64,000 nt of DNA, taken from contig NZ_JACIDX010000003.1 of NCBI RefSeq assembly GCF_014196525.1, forward strand, positions 62,001 to 126,000, written 5' to 3'. Positions 1 to 9,019 of the stretch are shown here, one piece after another. The notes under the pieces are model-generated. The model worked only from the letters and a program-made list of their open reading frames with translations. It made no database searches and was not told the DNA's origin. This DNA comes from Novosphingobium sediminicola (GTDB lineage Bacteria > Pseudomonadota > Alphaproteobacteria > Sphingomonadales > Sphingomonadaceae). Position numbers and translations under genes: made by a program. Each line of letters begins with the position of its first letter. Within the stretch, counting starts at the first letter, position 1.

Positions 1-2
1 GG

Positions 3-479
3 GCGCTTTCCTCTGGCCGGATTGCGGGTACGGCGGCGGCGCGCGAAAGTTTAGCGCGCAAGGGCGCCTCGGCCCCCGTCCATGGGCTTGGCCGTATCGC
101 CATTGCGCCGCATCATGCCGAGCGCACCATCGATGTCACCGCGATCCACCGCGCCGTCGATCATGAAATCCACGGCTATGCCCATGTCTTTACGCGTGAT
201 GAGGCCAGCTACGCCGCCTCAGGCGAAAGGCTGGAGGCCATCTGGAGCGAATTGTCCGCCCATGGCCGGGCCAGAGGCCCCGCGCTGGTGTCTCTGCGCG
301 AAACGGCGGCTCTCGTGGCCGGGGCGCGATGGACCATCGCAGCCGCGCGCGGGCGCAAGGAGAGCCGGGGCCTGCACCAGCGCGCCGATTATCCCGAGGC
401 CACCGGGCCCACCCAGCGCCAACGGGTCAGCGGGCTGGACACGATCTGCATCCACTCTCAACAGGCCGAATTCGCATGA
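3..479 (+). CDS. FAD-dependent fumarate reductase/APS reductase-like flavoprotein, C-terminal part
   Basis: The reading frame is open from the left edge to a TGA at 477-479, so only about the last 158 residues are present. The motif ESRGLHQRADYPE near the end is the signature of the C-terminal helical domain of succinate dehydrogenase, fumarate reductase and L-aspartate oxidase flavoproteins, where the Arg and His lie near the FAD and dicarboxylate. The FAD-binding Rossmann part is outside the window. The stop overlaps the start of a two-cluster ferredoxin (ATGA), so the two are translationally coupled. Flavoprotein/ferredoxin pairs of this kind (AprA/AprB-like) are known next to sulfonate transport genes, and an ssu-type operon follows here. 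The function in sulfur metabolism is inferred from context; the substrate is unknown. Confidence 0.75.
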   Translation, partial: ALSSGRIAGTAAARESLARKGASAPVHGLGRIAIAPHHAERTIDVTAIHRAVDHEIHGYAHVFTRDEASYAASGERLEAIWSELSAHGRARGPALVSLRETAALVAGARWTIAAARGRKESRGLHQRADYPEATGPTQRQRVSGLDTICIHSQQAEFA

Positions 480-838
480 TTGCCCAAATCCTTGCCGACA
501 AATGCAACAATTGCGCGCAATGCGTCAGCGTATGCCCCACATTTGTGCTGGACGATGGGCCGCAGGTGCCCGTCATTGCGCGCCTTGATGCCTGCCAGAC
601 CTGCTATATGTGCGAACTCTATTGCGACAGGCAAGCCATCTATGTCGCGCCTGATCAGTTTGCGCCCGAACCGGGGGCCGATCCGCTGCCCCATCTGGGC
701 GTGATCTGGCGTGATCATGGCTGGGACCGGCCCGGTGAGGCGGGCCATCTGGATGAATATCGCAAACTTGGCCCCCTGCTGGGCGAGGGGGCGGAAATCG
801 CCGCGAGGCGGTATCAGGCGCAGCGCAGGGGCGTCTGA
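476..838 (+). CDS. 4Fe-4S dicluster ferredoxin
   Basis: A 120-residue protein starting at an ATG that overlaps the preceding stop. Two cysteine quartets are visible: C10, C13, C16, C20 in CNNCAQCVSVCP, and C40, C43, C46, C50 in CQTCYMCELYC, which together fit two [4Fe-4S] clusters. The rest (residues 55-120) is a short charged tail without membrane segments. The likely role is electron transfer to or from the upstream flavoprotein in the cytoplasm, much like the AprB partner of AprA-type flavoproteins. A longer in-frame start at 329 would run inside the flavoprotein gene and would put about 49 unrelated residues in front of the first cysteine motif, so the 476 start is preferred. A strong hairpin follows directly after the stop. 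Confidence 0.85.
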   Translation: MIAQILADKCNNCAQCVSVCPTFVLDDGPQVPVIARLDACQTCYMCELYCDRQAIYVAPDQFAPEPGADPLPHLGVIWRDHGWDRPGEAGHLDEYRKLGPLLGEGAEIAARRYQAQRRGV

Positions 839-842
839 TGGC

Positions 843-879
843 GTTTGTGGAGACGCCAATGCCCGGCGTCTCCACAAAC
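843..879. terminator. Bidirectional hairpin terminator
   Basis: A perfect 15-bp stem (843-857 with 865-879) and a 7-nt loop lie between the end of the ferredoxin gene at 838 and the end of the convergent substrate-binding gene at 883. The placement suggests it ends transcripts from both sides. No long T-run follows, so the efficiency is uncertain. Confidence 0.7.
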
Positions 880-882
880 TTC

Positions 883-1851
883 CTAGGCTTTGGGCAATTG
901 TGACGTCAGCACATAGCCGTCCGCCACGGGCCGCTTGGCCTCCAGCGCCCCGGCGCGCACGAAAGTGTCCAGAATGCCCTGTTGCCGCGCCACCAATTCA
1001 GGCGTGACCGGCCCATCCACCACCAGCGAACGCTCTGCCGTTGCCTGAGCAATCGGCAAAGGCAGGCCGGTTTCCTTGGCCAGCACCTTGGCATAATCGG
1101 CCACATGAGCCTTGCGCCATTCCATCGCGCGCGCCTCGCGGGCCAGAAAATCGACGAGCAGGTCGGGCTTGTCGCGCAGTACATTTTCATGGACCACATC
1201 GAACGAGCAGGCGTCGAACAGATCGCTGCCATCGGCCAGAATTCGGTCGCCCGCGGCCTGTCCGGTGGGCACATAGGGACCCCATGTGCTCCACGCATCC
1301 ACCGCGCCCGAGCGCAGGGCCGCCGCCGCATCCGATGGCGTCATAAAGATCAGCTCAGCCTCGCCCGGCTTGATCCCGGCATTCTCAAACACTTTGAGCG
1401 CGAGGAAATGGCCGATGCTGCCCCGCCCCGTCACGATCTTGCGCCCCTTTAGATCAGCCGGTTTGTACACCGGCGATGCGCCCGGCACCAGAATCGAGAG
1501 AATGCCCGCCGGGCGCGGATGCGAAACCCGCGCGGCCACAGCCTTCAAGGGCTTGCCGGTTTGATAGGCAAACAGGAAAGGCGCATCGCCAATCAGCCCG
1601 ATATCGACCGCATCCGACCCCAAAGCCTCCAGCAAATGCTGGGCGGCGGGAAATTCGGACCATTCGACGCGATAGGGCGCGCCTTCCAGCACGCCCGAGG
1701 CCAGCACCAGCGCCTTGGTCCCGCCCTTTTGCGAGCCGACGCGCAGCACCTTTTCGCCCCCACCGCGACAACCGGCGAGCGCCAAAGCGCCCGCCCCAAA
1801 TCCCAACGCGGCCAGAGCGCCGCGCCGGTTCCACAATGTCGCCTCGATCAT
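883..1851 (-). CDS. Aliphatic sulfonate ABC transporter substrate-binding protein (SsuA-like)
   Basis: A 322-residue periplasmic binding protein. The N-terminus has two arginines, a hydrophobic stretch and a lipobox-like LALAGC, so it is probably a lipoprotein, possibly Tat-exported. Family hallmarks of SsuA are visible: [12 protein letters not shown] near residues 37-48, [16 protein letters not shown] near 62-77, and DAWSTWGPY near 185. It delivers alkanesulfonates to the SsuBC permease encoded at the far end of the same minus-strand operon. The start overlaps the stop of the upstream monooxygenase (ATGA at 1848-1851). A second, broken copy of this family lies at 17.4-18.4 kb. The exact ligand cannot be read from the sequence. 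Confidence 0.88.
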   Translation of the reverse strand: MIEATLWNRRGALAALGFGAGALALAGCRGGGEKVLRVGSQKGGTKALVLASGVLEGAPYRVEWSEFPAAQHLLEALGSDAVDIGLIGDAPFLFAYQTGKPLKAVAARVSHPRPAGILSILVPGASPVYKPADLKGRKIVTGRGSIGHFLALKVFENAGIKPGEAELIFMTPSDAAAALRSGAVDAWSTWGPYVPTGQAAGDRILADGSDLFDACSFDVVHENVLRDKPDLLVDFLAREARAMEWRKAHVADYAKVLAKETGLPLPIAQATAERSLVVDGPVTPELVARQQGILDTFVRAGALEAKRPVADGYVLTSQLPKA

Positions 1852-3182
1852 GCCGCGCTGCGCTCGGCTCGCGCGGCGGTGTAGCGGTTGACCGGCTTGT
1901 CCAGCCCCAGCCCCTCGCGGAAGGTGGCGCCGGTGTAGTCGGTCTTATAAATCCCGCGCTCCTGCAGGATCGGCACGACCTGATCGACAAAGACGTCCAA
2001 TTGGCCCGGCAAAGATTCAAACAGGTTGAACCCGTCCGAGGCGCGTGTTTCCAGCCATTGCTGGAAACGGTCCGCGATCTGTTCAGGCGTGCCGGTGAAT
2101 TGGCTGCGCGGGGTGGCCGCGCGCAGGGCGATCTCGCGCAGAGTCAAGCCCTGCCTGGCCAGTTCCAGAATGCGCTCGGAGGCCGACTGGTTCGATTTAT
2201 AACCTTCGACCGCCACCTCGACCGGGAAAGCGCCATCGGGATCATAGACGCTGAAATTATGGTCATTGAAGGATCGGCCCAGTGCGCGCAGGGCGTTTTC
2301 AAGGCTGACCAGACCAGCCAGTTCCTGATGCAGGCGCTGGGCCTCCTCTTCGGTGCTGCCCACGATCACGCGGGCGCCGGGTACGATGAAGAGCTGATCG
2401 GGATCGCGGCCAAAGCCGCGCGCGCGTGCCTTGACGTCGGCGTAAAAGCTCTGGGCTTCCTCGATATTTTCCTGATGGGTAAAAATCGCCTCGGCGGATT
2501 TGGCGGCAAAATTGCGCCCGTCCTCGGACGATCCGGCCTGAAAGATCACCGGCTGTCCCTGCGGGCTGCGCGAGATATTGAGCGGGCCTTTGACCGAGAG
2601 GAACTCGCCCTTGTGGTTCAGCTCATGCAGCTTGTCGGGATCGAGGAACTGGCCGCTCTCCTTGTCGCGCACCAGCGCATCGTCTTCCCAACTGTCCCAC
2701 AGACCCTTGACCACATCGAGATATTCGGCCGCCAGACGATAGCGCGTGTCATGGGCCAGATGCTCGGACTTGCCGTAATTGGCGGCGCTGCCCTCCAGCC
2801 AGGAGGTGACGACATTCCAGCCCGCGCGCCCGCCGCTGATATGGTCCAGCGAAGCGAACTGGCGGGCCAGATTGAAGGCCTCGGTATAGGTGACGGTCGC
2901 CGTGCCGACCAGACCGATATGCTCGGTCACCACCGCCATGGCCGACAGGATGGTCAGCGGTTCAAAACGGTTGAGGTAATGCGGCGAGGAACGCGCGTTG
3001 ATCGAAACGCTGTCGGCCACGAAGAGATAGTCGAACTTGCCGCGCTCGGCGGCCTGCGCCTGACGCTTGTAGAAGGACAGGCTGGTGGAGGCATCGACCT
3101 GCGCATCGGGGTGGCGCCAGTCGTCCCAGCCGGGGCCGACGCCGTGCAGGATGAAGCCAAGGCGAAGTTGACGTTTTGACAT
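1848..3182 (-). CDS. LLM-class FMN-dependent monooxygenase (NtaA/SnaA/DszA/DmoA group)
   Basis: A 444-residue TIM-barrel flavin monooxygenase. The opening [11 protein letters not shown], the block [14 protein letters not shown] (about residues 118-131), and the block [20 protein letters not shown] (about 246-265) are typical of the NtaA/SnaA/DszA/DmoA group, which uses FMNH2 from a separate reductase to oxidise nitrilotriacetate, dimethyl sulfide, sulfones and related compounds. Within a sulfonate operon it probably attacks a sulfone or sulfonate, or oxidises a thioether into a substrate for the neighbouring SsuD-like enzyme. No dedicated flavin reductase is seen in the operon. The substrate is inferred from neighbours only. 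Confidence 0.85.
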   Translation of the reverse strand: MSKRQLRLGFILHGVGPGWDDWRHPDAQVDASTSLSFYKRQAQAAERGKFDYLFVADSVSINARSSPHYLNRFEPLTILSAMAVVTEHIGLVGTATVTYTEAFNLARQFASLDHISGGRAGWNVVTSWLEGSAANYGKSEHLAHDTRYRLAAEYLDVVKGLWDSWEDDALVRDKESGQFLDPDKLHELNHKGEFLSVKGPLNISRSPQGQPVIFQAGSSEDGRNFAAKSAEAIFTHQENIEEAQSFYADVKARARGFGRDPDQLFIVPGARVIVGSTEEEAQRLHQELAGLVSLENALRALGRSFNDHNFSVYDPDGAFPVEVAVEGYKSNQSASERILELARQGLTLREIALRAATPRSQFTGTPEQIADRFQQWLETRASDGFNLFESLPGQLDVFVDQVVPILQERGIYKTDYTGATFREGLGLDKPVNRYTAARAERSAA

Positions 3183-3217
3183 GAGGATGGTTCCTTTGGG
3201 AATGCGGGGGATTGGTT

Positions 3218-4336
3218 TCAGCCGGCCAACGCGGCGGTTTGGCCCTTGAGCTCTGCCACGCGCTGCGCCACCTTGGCGCGCACCAGCGGCAGCAATTCGC
3301 GGCCATAGAGCAGCGCATCGTCGAGCGGTTCAAAGCCGCGAATGAGGAAATGGTCGATGCCGATGTCGAAATAGTCGAGCATGGCGTCGGCCACCTGTTC
3401 GGGCGTGCCGACAAGGCCGGTCGAATTGCCCTGCGCCCCGGTCAGCGCGGCGACACCCGTCCACAAACGGCCATCGCGGCGGTTGCCCTGCGCGGTTTGC
3501 AGCAGGCGCAGCGAGCCTTCATTGGGCGGGCGGTGGCCGGCGGTGGGCAGACCGGCGGCCTCGCGATGGGCGCGGACCTGATCCTCGATCTCCGCGGCGC
3601 GCTTCCATGCCGCTTCCTCGGTATCGGCGATGACCGGGCGCAGCGAGAGCGAGAAGCCCGGACGCCGCCCGTGTTTCGCAGCCGCATGGCGCACGGCCAG
3701 CACATTCTCGCGCACCTGCTCCAGCGTTTCGCCCCACAGCGCATAGACATCGGCATGACGCCCGGCCACCTCAATCGCCTCGGGCGAGGAGCCGCCGAAG
3801 AAGACCGGCAGATTGTCGGGCTTGATCGAGGAAAAGGCCCCGCGCGCCTCATAAAAGCGACCCTTGTGGTCAAAGGGCTGGGTGGCAGTCCATTCGCGGC
3901 GCAGGATGTCGATATATTCGTCGCTGCGCGCGTAACGTTCGGATTTGATCGAGTTCACATCGCCGTCGCGGGCCATTTCCTCATCGGCCCCGCCGGTGAT
4001 GATATGCACCGCGATGCGCCCGCCCGACAATTGATCGAGCGTCGCCAATTGCCGCGCGGCCAGCGTGGGCTGGGTAAAACCGGGGCGATGGGCAACAAGG
4101 AAACCGAGCTTGTTCGTGATCGCGGCGGCATGGGCGGCCACGATCTGGCTCTCCGGGCTGTTCGAGCCGAAGGGGATCAGCACGCGATCAAAGCCGACCT
4201 CTTCCTGGCCCCGCGCGGCGGCATCGACATAAGCGCGGTCGAGCGCGCGGCTCTGCACGGGCCCGTGGATTTCCGAGGCATTGTTAAAGCCGATATAGCC
4301 GATGAACTTGACGGCATCAGAAGGGTTTTCGGACAT
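3218..4336 (-). CDS. Alkanesulfonate monooxygenase-like LLM flavoenzyme (SsuD-like)
   Basis: About 372 residues. The start at 4336 is chosen because a GGAGA ribosome-binding site lies about 9 bases upstream; an in-frame TTG at 4357 is less likely. The motifs [34 protein letters not shown] and [12 protein letters not shown] are those of SsuD and close relatives, which use FMNH2 and O2 to split alkanesulfonates into an aldehyde and sulfite. It is therefore the most likely desulfonating enzyme of the operon. It lies 35 bp upstream of the second LLM monooxygenase and just downstream of the rhodanese gene. Members of this branch also act on methanesulfonate, dimethyl sulfone and similar compounds, so the chain length preferred is unknown. 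Confidence 0.85.
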   Translation of the reverse strand: MSENPSDAVKFIGYIGFNNASEIHGPVQSRALDRAYVDAAARGQEEVGFDRVLIPFGSNSPESQIVAAHAAAITNKLGFLVAHRPGFTQPTLAARQLATLDQLSGGRIAVHIITGGADEEMARDGDVNSIKSERYARSDEYIDILRREWTATQPFDHKGRFYEARGAFSSIKPDNLPVFFGGSSPEAIEVAGRHADVYALWGETLEQVRENVLAVRHAAAKHGRRPGFSLSLRPVIADTEEAAWKRAAEIEDQVRAHREAAGLPTAGHRPPNEGSLRLLQTAQGNRRDGRLWTGVAALTGAQGNSTGLVGTPEQVADAMLDYFDIGIDHFLIRGFEPLDDALLYGRELLPLVRAKVAQRVAELKGQTAALAG

Positions 4337-4353
4337 GGAGTGTCTCCGCAAAA

Positions 4354-5580
4354 TCAAATGACGAAAAAGCCGTGGGTGCCGTCGCGCTCCAATTGGGCGA
4401 CAAGGCCGTATTCCCAGTCGAGATAGGCCTGCATGGCGGCGGCCGCGTTGTCGGTGCCTTCATAGGGGCGCTTGTAGCGACCCTCTGCTCCGCGCGGGGC
4501 GGGGGCGGCGTCGGGGCCGGTTTCGGTGTGCGCGCCGCCTTCCAGCACGTAGACCTCCCAGCCCAACTGGGCGAGCCAACTGGCGGTCATGTCGGCGCGG
4601 GGGCCTAGATCGTCGGCCAGCACGATGCGCGCACCCCGCACGGGCGCGAAATGGTCGGTTTCCTGCACCAACTGCCCGCCCTGCGCATTGCGAAAGCCGG
4701 GGATGTGGCCCGCCGCATAATCCTCGGGCAGGCGCACGTCATATTGATAGAGCGTGCGGGTTTTGTCGGCGCGCAGGTGGTCCAGTTCCTCCGGCGTGAT
4801 CCGCTTGACGCCCGCGCGATAGGCCACCTCGCGCGCCTTCTGGCGGGCCTCGTCCAACAACGGCGCATCGGGCAGGGGGGCGCGGCGCTGCTGCCCGGTT
4901 TCCAGATCCTGTCCAGCCAGCGTCCAGCCGATCGTGCCATTGCGCAAGGCATAGATCCGGTTGGGCAGGCCAGCGTTCACCAGCGATTGCGCGCCGATAA
5001 TGCTGCGCGTGCGGCCCGCGCAATTGACGATGATCGTGGTGTCGGGATCGGGCGCGGCGGCGCGGGCGCGCAGCACCAGTTCGGCGCCGGGGCTGGAAAT
5101 GCCGCCAGGAATGCTCATCGTCGCATATTCATCGAACCGGCGCGCGTCGAGGATGGCAATATCGGCCTTTTCCTCGATCAGCGCCTGCACATCCTGCGCG
5201 GGCAGCGAGGGCGTGTGCCGACGGTGTTCGACCAATTCGCCAAAGGCCTTGGAGTAGCTGTTCACATCCTCGAACAGCTCATAGCCGGCGCTTTTCCAGC
5301 CCGAGAGGCCCCCCGCCAGCTTTTCGACATGAGTAAAGCCCAGCGCGCGCAGATGGACCAGCGCGGCCTCTGTCAGATCCTCGCCATTGTCATAGACGAC
5401 GATGCGCGTGTCCTTGCGCGGGATGCGCCATGGCGCCTCTGTGGCGATCCGGCGCAATGGGATTTGCGCGGCGAACAAAGGATGGCCCAGCGCGAATTCG
5501 GCCTCTTCGCGCAGGTCGATCAGCGCGATTTCCTCGCGCGCGATCAAGGCCTTGCGGATGTCTTTCGCGGTAACACTCAT
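4354..5580 (-). CDS. Triple-domain rhodanese-related sulfurtransferase
   Basis: A 408-residue protein starting at an ATG that overlaps the upstream stop (ATGA at 5577-5580). Three rhodanese-like repeats can be traced: roughly residues 5-105, 120-225 and 260-365. Only the middle one carries a plausible catalytic cysteine, C187 in NCAGRTRS. The equivalent loops of the first (YDNGEDLTEAA) and third (ADDLGPRADMTAS) have Asn or Asp instead, so they are probably structural or regulatory. No signal peptide is seen, so it is cytoplasmic. Active rhodaneses move sulfane sulfur between carriers such as thiosulfate, cyanide, glutathione or protein thiols. Its place between a cysteine-dioxygenase-like gene and SsuD suggests handling of sulfur released from organosulfur compounds; the acceptor is unknown. 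Confidence 0.85.
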   Translation of the reverse strand: MSVTAKDIRKALIAREEIALIDLREEAEFALGHPLFAAQIPLRRIATEAPWRIPRKDTRIVVYDNGEDLTEAALVHLRALGFTHVEKLAGGLSGWKSAGYELFEDVNSYSKAFGELVEHRRHTPSLPAQDVQALIEEKADIAILDARRFDEYATMSIPGGISSPGAELVLRARAAAPDPDTTIIVNCAGRTRSIIGAQSLVNAGLPNRIYALRNGTIGWTLAGQDLETGQQRRAPLPDAPLLDEARQKAREVAYRAGVKRITPEELDHLRADKTRTLYQYDVRLPEDYAAGHIPGFRNAQGGQLVQETDHFAPVRGARIVLADDLGPRADMTASWLAQLGWEVYVLEGGAHTETGPDAAPAPRGAEGRYKRPYEGTDNAAAAMQAYLDWEYGLVAQLERDGTHGFFVI

Positions 5581-6197
5581 TTGGATCGGTCCCACAGATT
5601 GGGCACCAGCGCATTGGCATAGCCCGAGATGAACAATTTGGCCTCGCCACCGGGCGCAAAGGTCGAGCGGCGGACCGCGCCGATATTGGCGCCGTAAACA
5701 TGGATCGAAATCGAGGGCGTATCGGCCAGAGCGTTGCGCACCTGATGGATGTCGCCATGGGCCGGGTTAAGGGCCTCCACCTCGCCGGGATTTAACGAGA
5801 GCGGAGGCCCCTCCGGGGCCACCGTGCCATCACTCTGGCGGCGGAAACCTTGGGATTCCTCACGCCCGCGCAATACGCCGACAAGGCCCCAGACAGTGTG
5901 ATCGTGGATCGGCGTGCCTTGACCCGGACCCCAGACGAAGGAGACAACCGAAAAGCGCTCGGCGCTGTCGCAATGAAGCAGATATTGCTGATAACGCTCG
6001 GGCGAAGGCGCGGCGAAAGCATCGGGCAGCCAGTCGTCATGGGCGACCAGATCGCCCAGCAGCGCGCCGCCCTTGTCGAGGATTTCGGCCTCATCCGAGG
6101 TACGGTCGAGCAGAGCGGCCAGCGCGGTTACGAAATCGCGCAGGCGGCCAATGTTGGCTGACGTGTTGACCGGGTGGTCCAGAACCGCCGCGCTCAT
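5577..6197 (-). CDS. Cysteine dioxygenase-type cupin iron thiol dioxygenase
   Basis: A 206-residue cupin. The three iron ligands of the thiol dioxygenase family can be placed: H98 and H100 in TPIHDHTVWGLVGVL and H151 in GDIHQVRN. Characterised relatives convert cysteine to cysteine sulfinate or 3-mercaptopropionate to its sulfinate with O2. The start overlaps the ssuB stop and its stop overlaps the rhodanese start, so it is embedded in the operon. This suggests that a thiol is one of the pathway intermediates or that sulfinates feed the same pool. Whether the substrate is cysteine or another thiol cannot be decided from the sequence. Confidence 0.85.
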   Translation of the reverse strand: MSAAVLDHPVNTSANIGRLRDFVTALAALLDRTSDEAEILDKGGALLGDLVAHDDWLPDAFAAPSPERYQQYLLHCDSAERFSVVSFVWGPGQGTPIHDHTVWGLVGVLRGREESQGFRRQSDGTVAPEGPPLSLNPGEVEALNPAHGDIHQVRNALADTPSISIHVYGANIGAVRRSTFAPGGEAKLFISGYANALVPNLWDRSK

Positions 6198-6994
6198 GCC
6201 GATGCCCCTTGCGGGAAAGGCACGATGCTGGCGCCGACATCGACCGCCGAGACGACATGCTCGGAGGTGACTTCGCAGCCCAGATGGCCCAGCAGGCGCT
6301 GACGCAGCACGCGGCCCACATCGCCGCGTTCGCCGCGTTGGACCGTGATATGCTCCTCGGCCACGATGCGTCCTGCGTCCAGCACAAGGATGCGGTCGGC
6401 CAGAGCAACGGCCTCGTCCACATCATGCGTGACCATCAGGATCGCCGGGCGATGCACCCGCCACAATTCCAGCACCAGCGCATGCATCTTGATCCGCGTC
6501 AGCGCATCGAGCGCGGCAAACGGCTCGTCGAGCAACAGGAGCTTAGGCTCACGCACCAGCGCGCGGGCCAGGGCGACTCGCTGGGCCTCGCCGCCCGAAA
6601 GCGTCAGGGGCCAGGCGTCGATGCGGTGGCCAAGGCCGACCTCGTTCAGGGCTGCCTCGGCGCGCTCGCGCACCCCCGGCCCTTTCAGGCCCAGCGCGAC
6701 ATTGCGCCACACCTTCTTCCACGGCAGCAGGCGCGAATCCTGAAACACCACGGCGCGGCTGGTGGGGATCCGCACATCCTGTCCGCCCACGCTGTCCAGC
6801 CCGGCCAGCGTGCGCAGCAAGGTCGTCTTGCCCCCGCCCGACCGGCCCAGCAGGGCGACGAATTCGCCCGGCGCGATCGACAGGTTCAGCCCGTCGATGA
6901 CCGTGTTGGCGCCAAAGCTACGGGTAAAATCGCGCAGGCGGACGACAGGTTCGGCCACCGGGAAAGCGGCGGTAAAATTGGTTTCGGCCAGCAT
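6194..6994 (-). CDS. ssuB: Sulfonate ABC transporter ATP-binding protein (SsuB-like)
   Basis: About 266 residues, with the start taken at the ATG at 6994 (GGAAGG about 9 bases upstream) rather than the in-frame TTG at 7012 inside the permease gene. Walker A (LLGRSGGGKTTLLRTLAG), Q-loop (VVFQDSRLLPWKKV), signature (LSGGEAQRVALARAL), Walker B (LLLLDEPFAALD) and H-loop (VTHDVDEA) are all intact. The short Q-loop followed by LLPW is characteristic of the SsuB/TauB group. It forms the cytoplasmic ATPase of the importer with the permease encoded directly upstream. The C-terminal extension after LDAGRI is longer than in typical short members. Confidence 0.92.
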   Translation of the reverse strand: MLAETNFTAAFPVAEPVVRLRDFTRSFGANTVIDGLNLSIAPGEFVALLGRSGGGKTTLLRTLAGLDSVGGQDVRIPTSRAVVFQDSRLLPWKKVWRNVALGLKGPGVRERAEAALNEVGLGHRIDAWPLTLSGGEAQRVALARALVREPKLLLLDEPFAALDALTRIKMHALVLELWRVHRPAILMVTHDVDEAVALADRILVLDAGRIVAEEHITVQRGERGDVGRVLRQRLLGHLGCEVTSEHVVSAVDVGASIVPFPQGASA

Positions 6995-6998
6995 GATT

Positions 6999-7790
6999 TC
7001 AGCCTTCCGCAAGAGAGGGGCGCCAGGCCAGAGCCCGGCGTTCGATCAGCCGCACCAGCCCGTCCGCGCCAAGACCCAGCGCCGCATAGACCAGCAGGCA
7101 GACCACGATGATGTCGGTGCGCATGAAGTCGCGGGCATTGTTGACCAGATAGCCAAGGCCAGCCGAGGCATTGATCTGTTCGGCGACAACCAGCACCAGA
7201 ATCGACACCGAAAGCGAATAACGCAGCCCCACCAGCAGCGAGGGCAAGGCGCCGGGCAGGATCACGTGCCAGATCACCTCAGCCTTGCTCAGGCCAAAGC
7301 TGCGCGCGCCTTCGATCAGGCGCACATCGACGCCGCGAATGCCCGAATAGAGGTTGAGATAGACCGGAAAGATCGATGCAAAGGCGATCAGCGCCACTTT
7401 GGGCGTCTCGCCAATGCCGAACCACACGATGAACAAAGGCGTGAGCGCCAATGTGGGGATCGTGCGCTTGATCTGCATGATGGGGTCGATGGCGGCCTCG
7501 CCCTGACGCGACAGCCCGGCGGCCAGCGCCAGCGCGATGCCGATGGACAGGCCGATCACCAGCCCCGCCGCCACGCGCAGGAAGGACACCCAAAGATTAT
7601 CCGGCAATTCTCCAGTGGTCAGCATCTCGACCAGAGTGCCAATCACCGCCGAGGGCGCGGCCAGCGTGCTCTTGGGAATCAGGCCAAGGCGCGAACCGGC
7701 CTCCCACAGGATGAGAAAGACCACGGGCGAGACCCAATGGCCTGAAAACAAAGAGGCAAGGCGCCTGTGAAGCTGGGTGGATTGGGGCAT
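6999..7790 (-). CDS. ssuC: Sulfonate ABC transporter permease (SsuC-like)
   Basis: A 263-residue inner-membrane protein with about six hydrophobic segments and the binding-protein-dependent permease EAA loop (EGARSFGLSKAEVIWHVILP at about residues 160-179) that docks on SsuB. It is the first gene of the minus-strand operon ssuC-ssuB-dioxygenase-rhodanese-ssuD-like-LLM-ssuA-like. No strong Shine-Dalgarno is seen before its ATG. The family transports alkanesulfonates and taurine; the ligand here is unknown. Confidence 0.9.
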   Translation of the reverse strand: MPQSTQLHRRLASLFSGHWVSPVVFLILWEAGSRLGLIPKSTLAAPSAVIGTLVEMLTTGELPDNLWVSFLRVAAGLVIGLSIGIALALAAGLSRQGEAAIDPIMQIKRTIPTLALTPLFIVWFGIGETPKVALIAFASIFPVYLNLYSGIRGVDVRLIEGARSFGLSKAEVIWHVILPGALPSLLVGLRYSLSVSILVLVVAEQINASAGLGYLVNNARDFMRTDIIVVCLLVYAALGLGADGLVRLIERRALAWRPSLAEG

Positions 7791-8077
7791 GATAAAGCTC
7801 GTCGTGGCGGGAAGAGCTTCACCAGAACCCTAAAACTCTACTCGATCAATTGAGTTATTGGCGCGACCTATAAGCATGGCTCATATGAGACGTTTCGGAC
7901 GCAAATCATTCGGATTTAATGACTGTTTTTCAATGTTTTGAATCGGTCCAAAGGGTGAAATAGATTTGCTTTTACACGACTTATCTCTACTATTTTGATT
8001 GACAATAAGCCATCAGGCATAAGATCCCTCAATTCCCCCCGGCGGCCCGCCCGCCCGCAATCTTTTCGAGGACATCC
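7791..8077. promoter_or_regulatory. Divergent control region between the ssu operon and its LysR regulator
   Basis: This 287-bp AT-richer stretch separates ssuC (minus) from the LysR gene (plus). It contains the palindromes TCAATTGA (7846-7853) and CTCATATGAG (7880-7889), 34 bp apart, both plausible parts of LysR-type binding sites on the ssu side. A possible promoter for the LysR gene is TTGACA (7999-8004) with TAAGAT (8020-8025), with a short 15-bp spacer. All assignments are by eye. Confidence 0.45.
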
Positions 8078-8911
8078 ATGCCCGTCAATTTGCCCACAAA
8101 CCTGCTGCGCAGCTTCGTCGCCATTGTGGACACGGGCTCGATGCTCAACGCCTCGGAAAAGGTGTTCGTCACGCAAAGCGCGCTCTCGCTCCAGATCAAG
8201 CGGCTGGAGGAATTGCTGCAGCAAAATCTGTTCCACCGCGAAGGCCGCCGCCTGTCCCTGACGCAGGCGGGCGATCTGATGCTCGATTATGCGCGCAAGG
8301 TGTTGATCCTGCATGATGAGGCGGTTTCGGCCATCACGGCGGGCCATTTTTCCGGCCCCGCGCGCATCGGTATGGTGCAGGATTTTGCCGAAACACTCCT
8401 GTCCGGCCTGCTGGCGCAATTTGCCGAACTGCATCCCGACGCCCAGATCTATTCACGCATCGCCGGAACCGCCGAATTGCTGGCCCAGCTTGAACGCCGC
8501 CAGCTTGATATCGTGCTGGGCTTTGCGGCCGCCAATGATCCCAACGCCATCGCCTATGCCGCGATGGAATGGTACGGCAAATCCGACCTGCTGCGCCAGA
8601 ACGTGCTGCCCCTCGCGGTCCTTGAACCGCCCTGCCGCTTTCGCGAGGCGGCAATCCGCACGCTGGAGGATGCGGGCGTGCCCTATCGCATCACGGTCGA
8701 AACGCCCAATCTCACCACCTTGCGCGCGGCGGTGGATGCGGGCCTTGGCATCACCTGCCGCACGCATCTGTTCCTGAGCGAGGAACCCTTGCAGATCGAG
8801 CATCTGGCCCCCCTGCCCCGCGTCTCCTGCGTGTTGCAGACCGCCGCCAGCCTCGACCCGGCCACCGCGCGCCTCGCGCAACTGGCCCGCGAGATCGTCG
8901 TCGCGCTCTAA
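8078..8911 (+). CDS. LysR-family transcriptional regulator
   Basis: A 277-residue regulator with an N-terminal winged helix-turn-helix (about residues 8-65, containing MLNASEKVFVTQSALSLQIK) and a C-terminal periplasmic-binding-like effector domain (about 90-275). It is transcribed divergently from the ssu operon, the usual arrangement for a LysR activator of its neighbour, so it probably controls sulfonate uptake and breakdown in response to sulfur status or a pathway intermediate (inference, by analogy with Cbl and CysB). Confidence 0.88.
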   Translation: MPVNLPTNLLRSFVAIVDTGSMLNASEKVFVTQSALSLQIKRLEELLQQNLFHREGRRLSLTQAGDLMLDYARKVLILHDEAVSAITAGHFSGPARIGMVQDFAETLLSGLLAQFAELHPDAQIYSRIAGTAELLAQLERRQLDIVLGFAAANDPNAIAYAAMEWYGKSDLLRQNVLPLAVLEPPCRFREAAIRTLEDAGVPYRITVETPNLTTLRAAVDAGLGITCRTHLFLSEEPLQIEHLAPLPRVSCVLQTAASLDPATARLAQLAREIVVAL

Positions 8912-9019
8912 CCGCTTATGACAAATCTTAAACCCTCGCGCCCCGCTTCTCACTGTCCGCAGGGGCCGGGGCGGGATTATCGCTGAGCGCCTCGAACCCG
9001 CAAAAAGAGGCAGATCAGC

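Noticed and set aside
1476..3179. A 567-codon open frame antisense to the LLM monooxygenase
   Set aside because: The minus-strand gene has full family motifs and operon context; the plus-strand frame has none.
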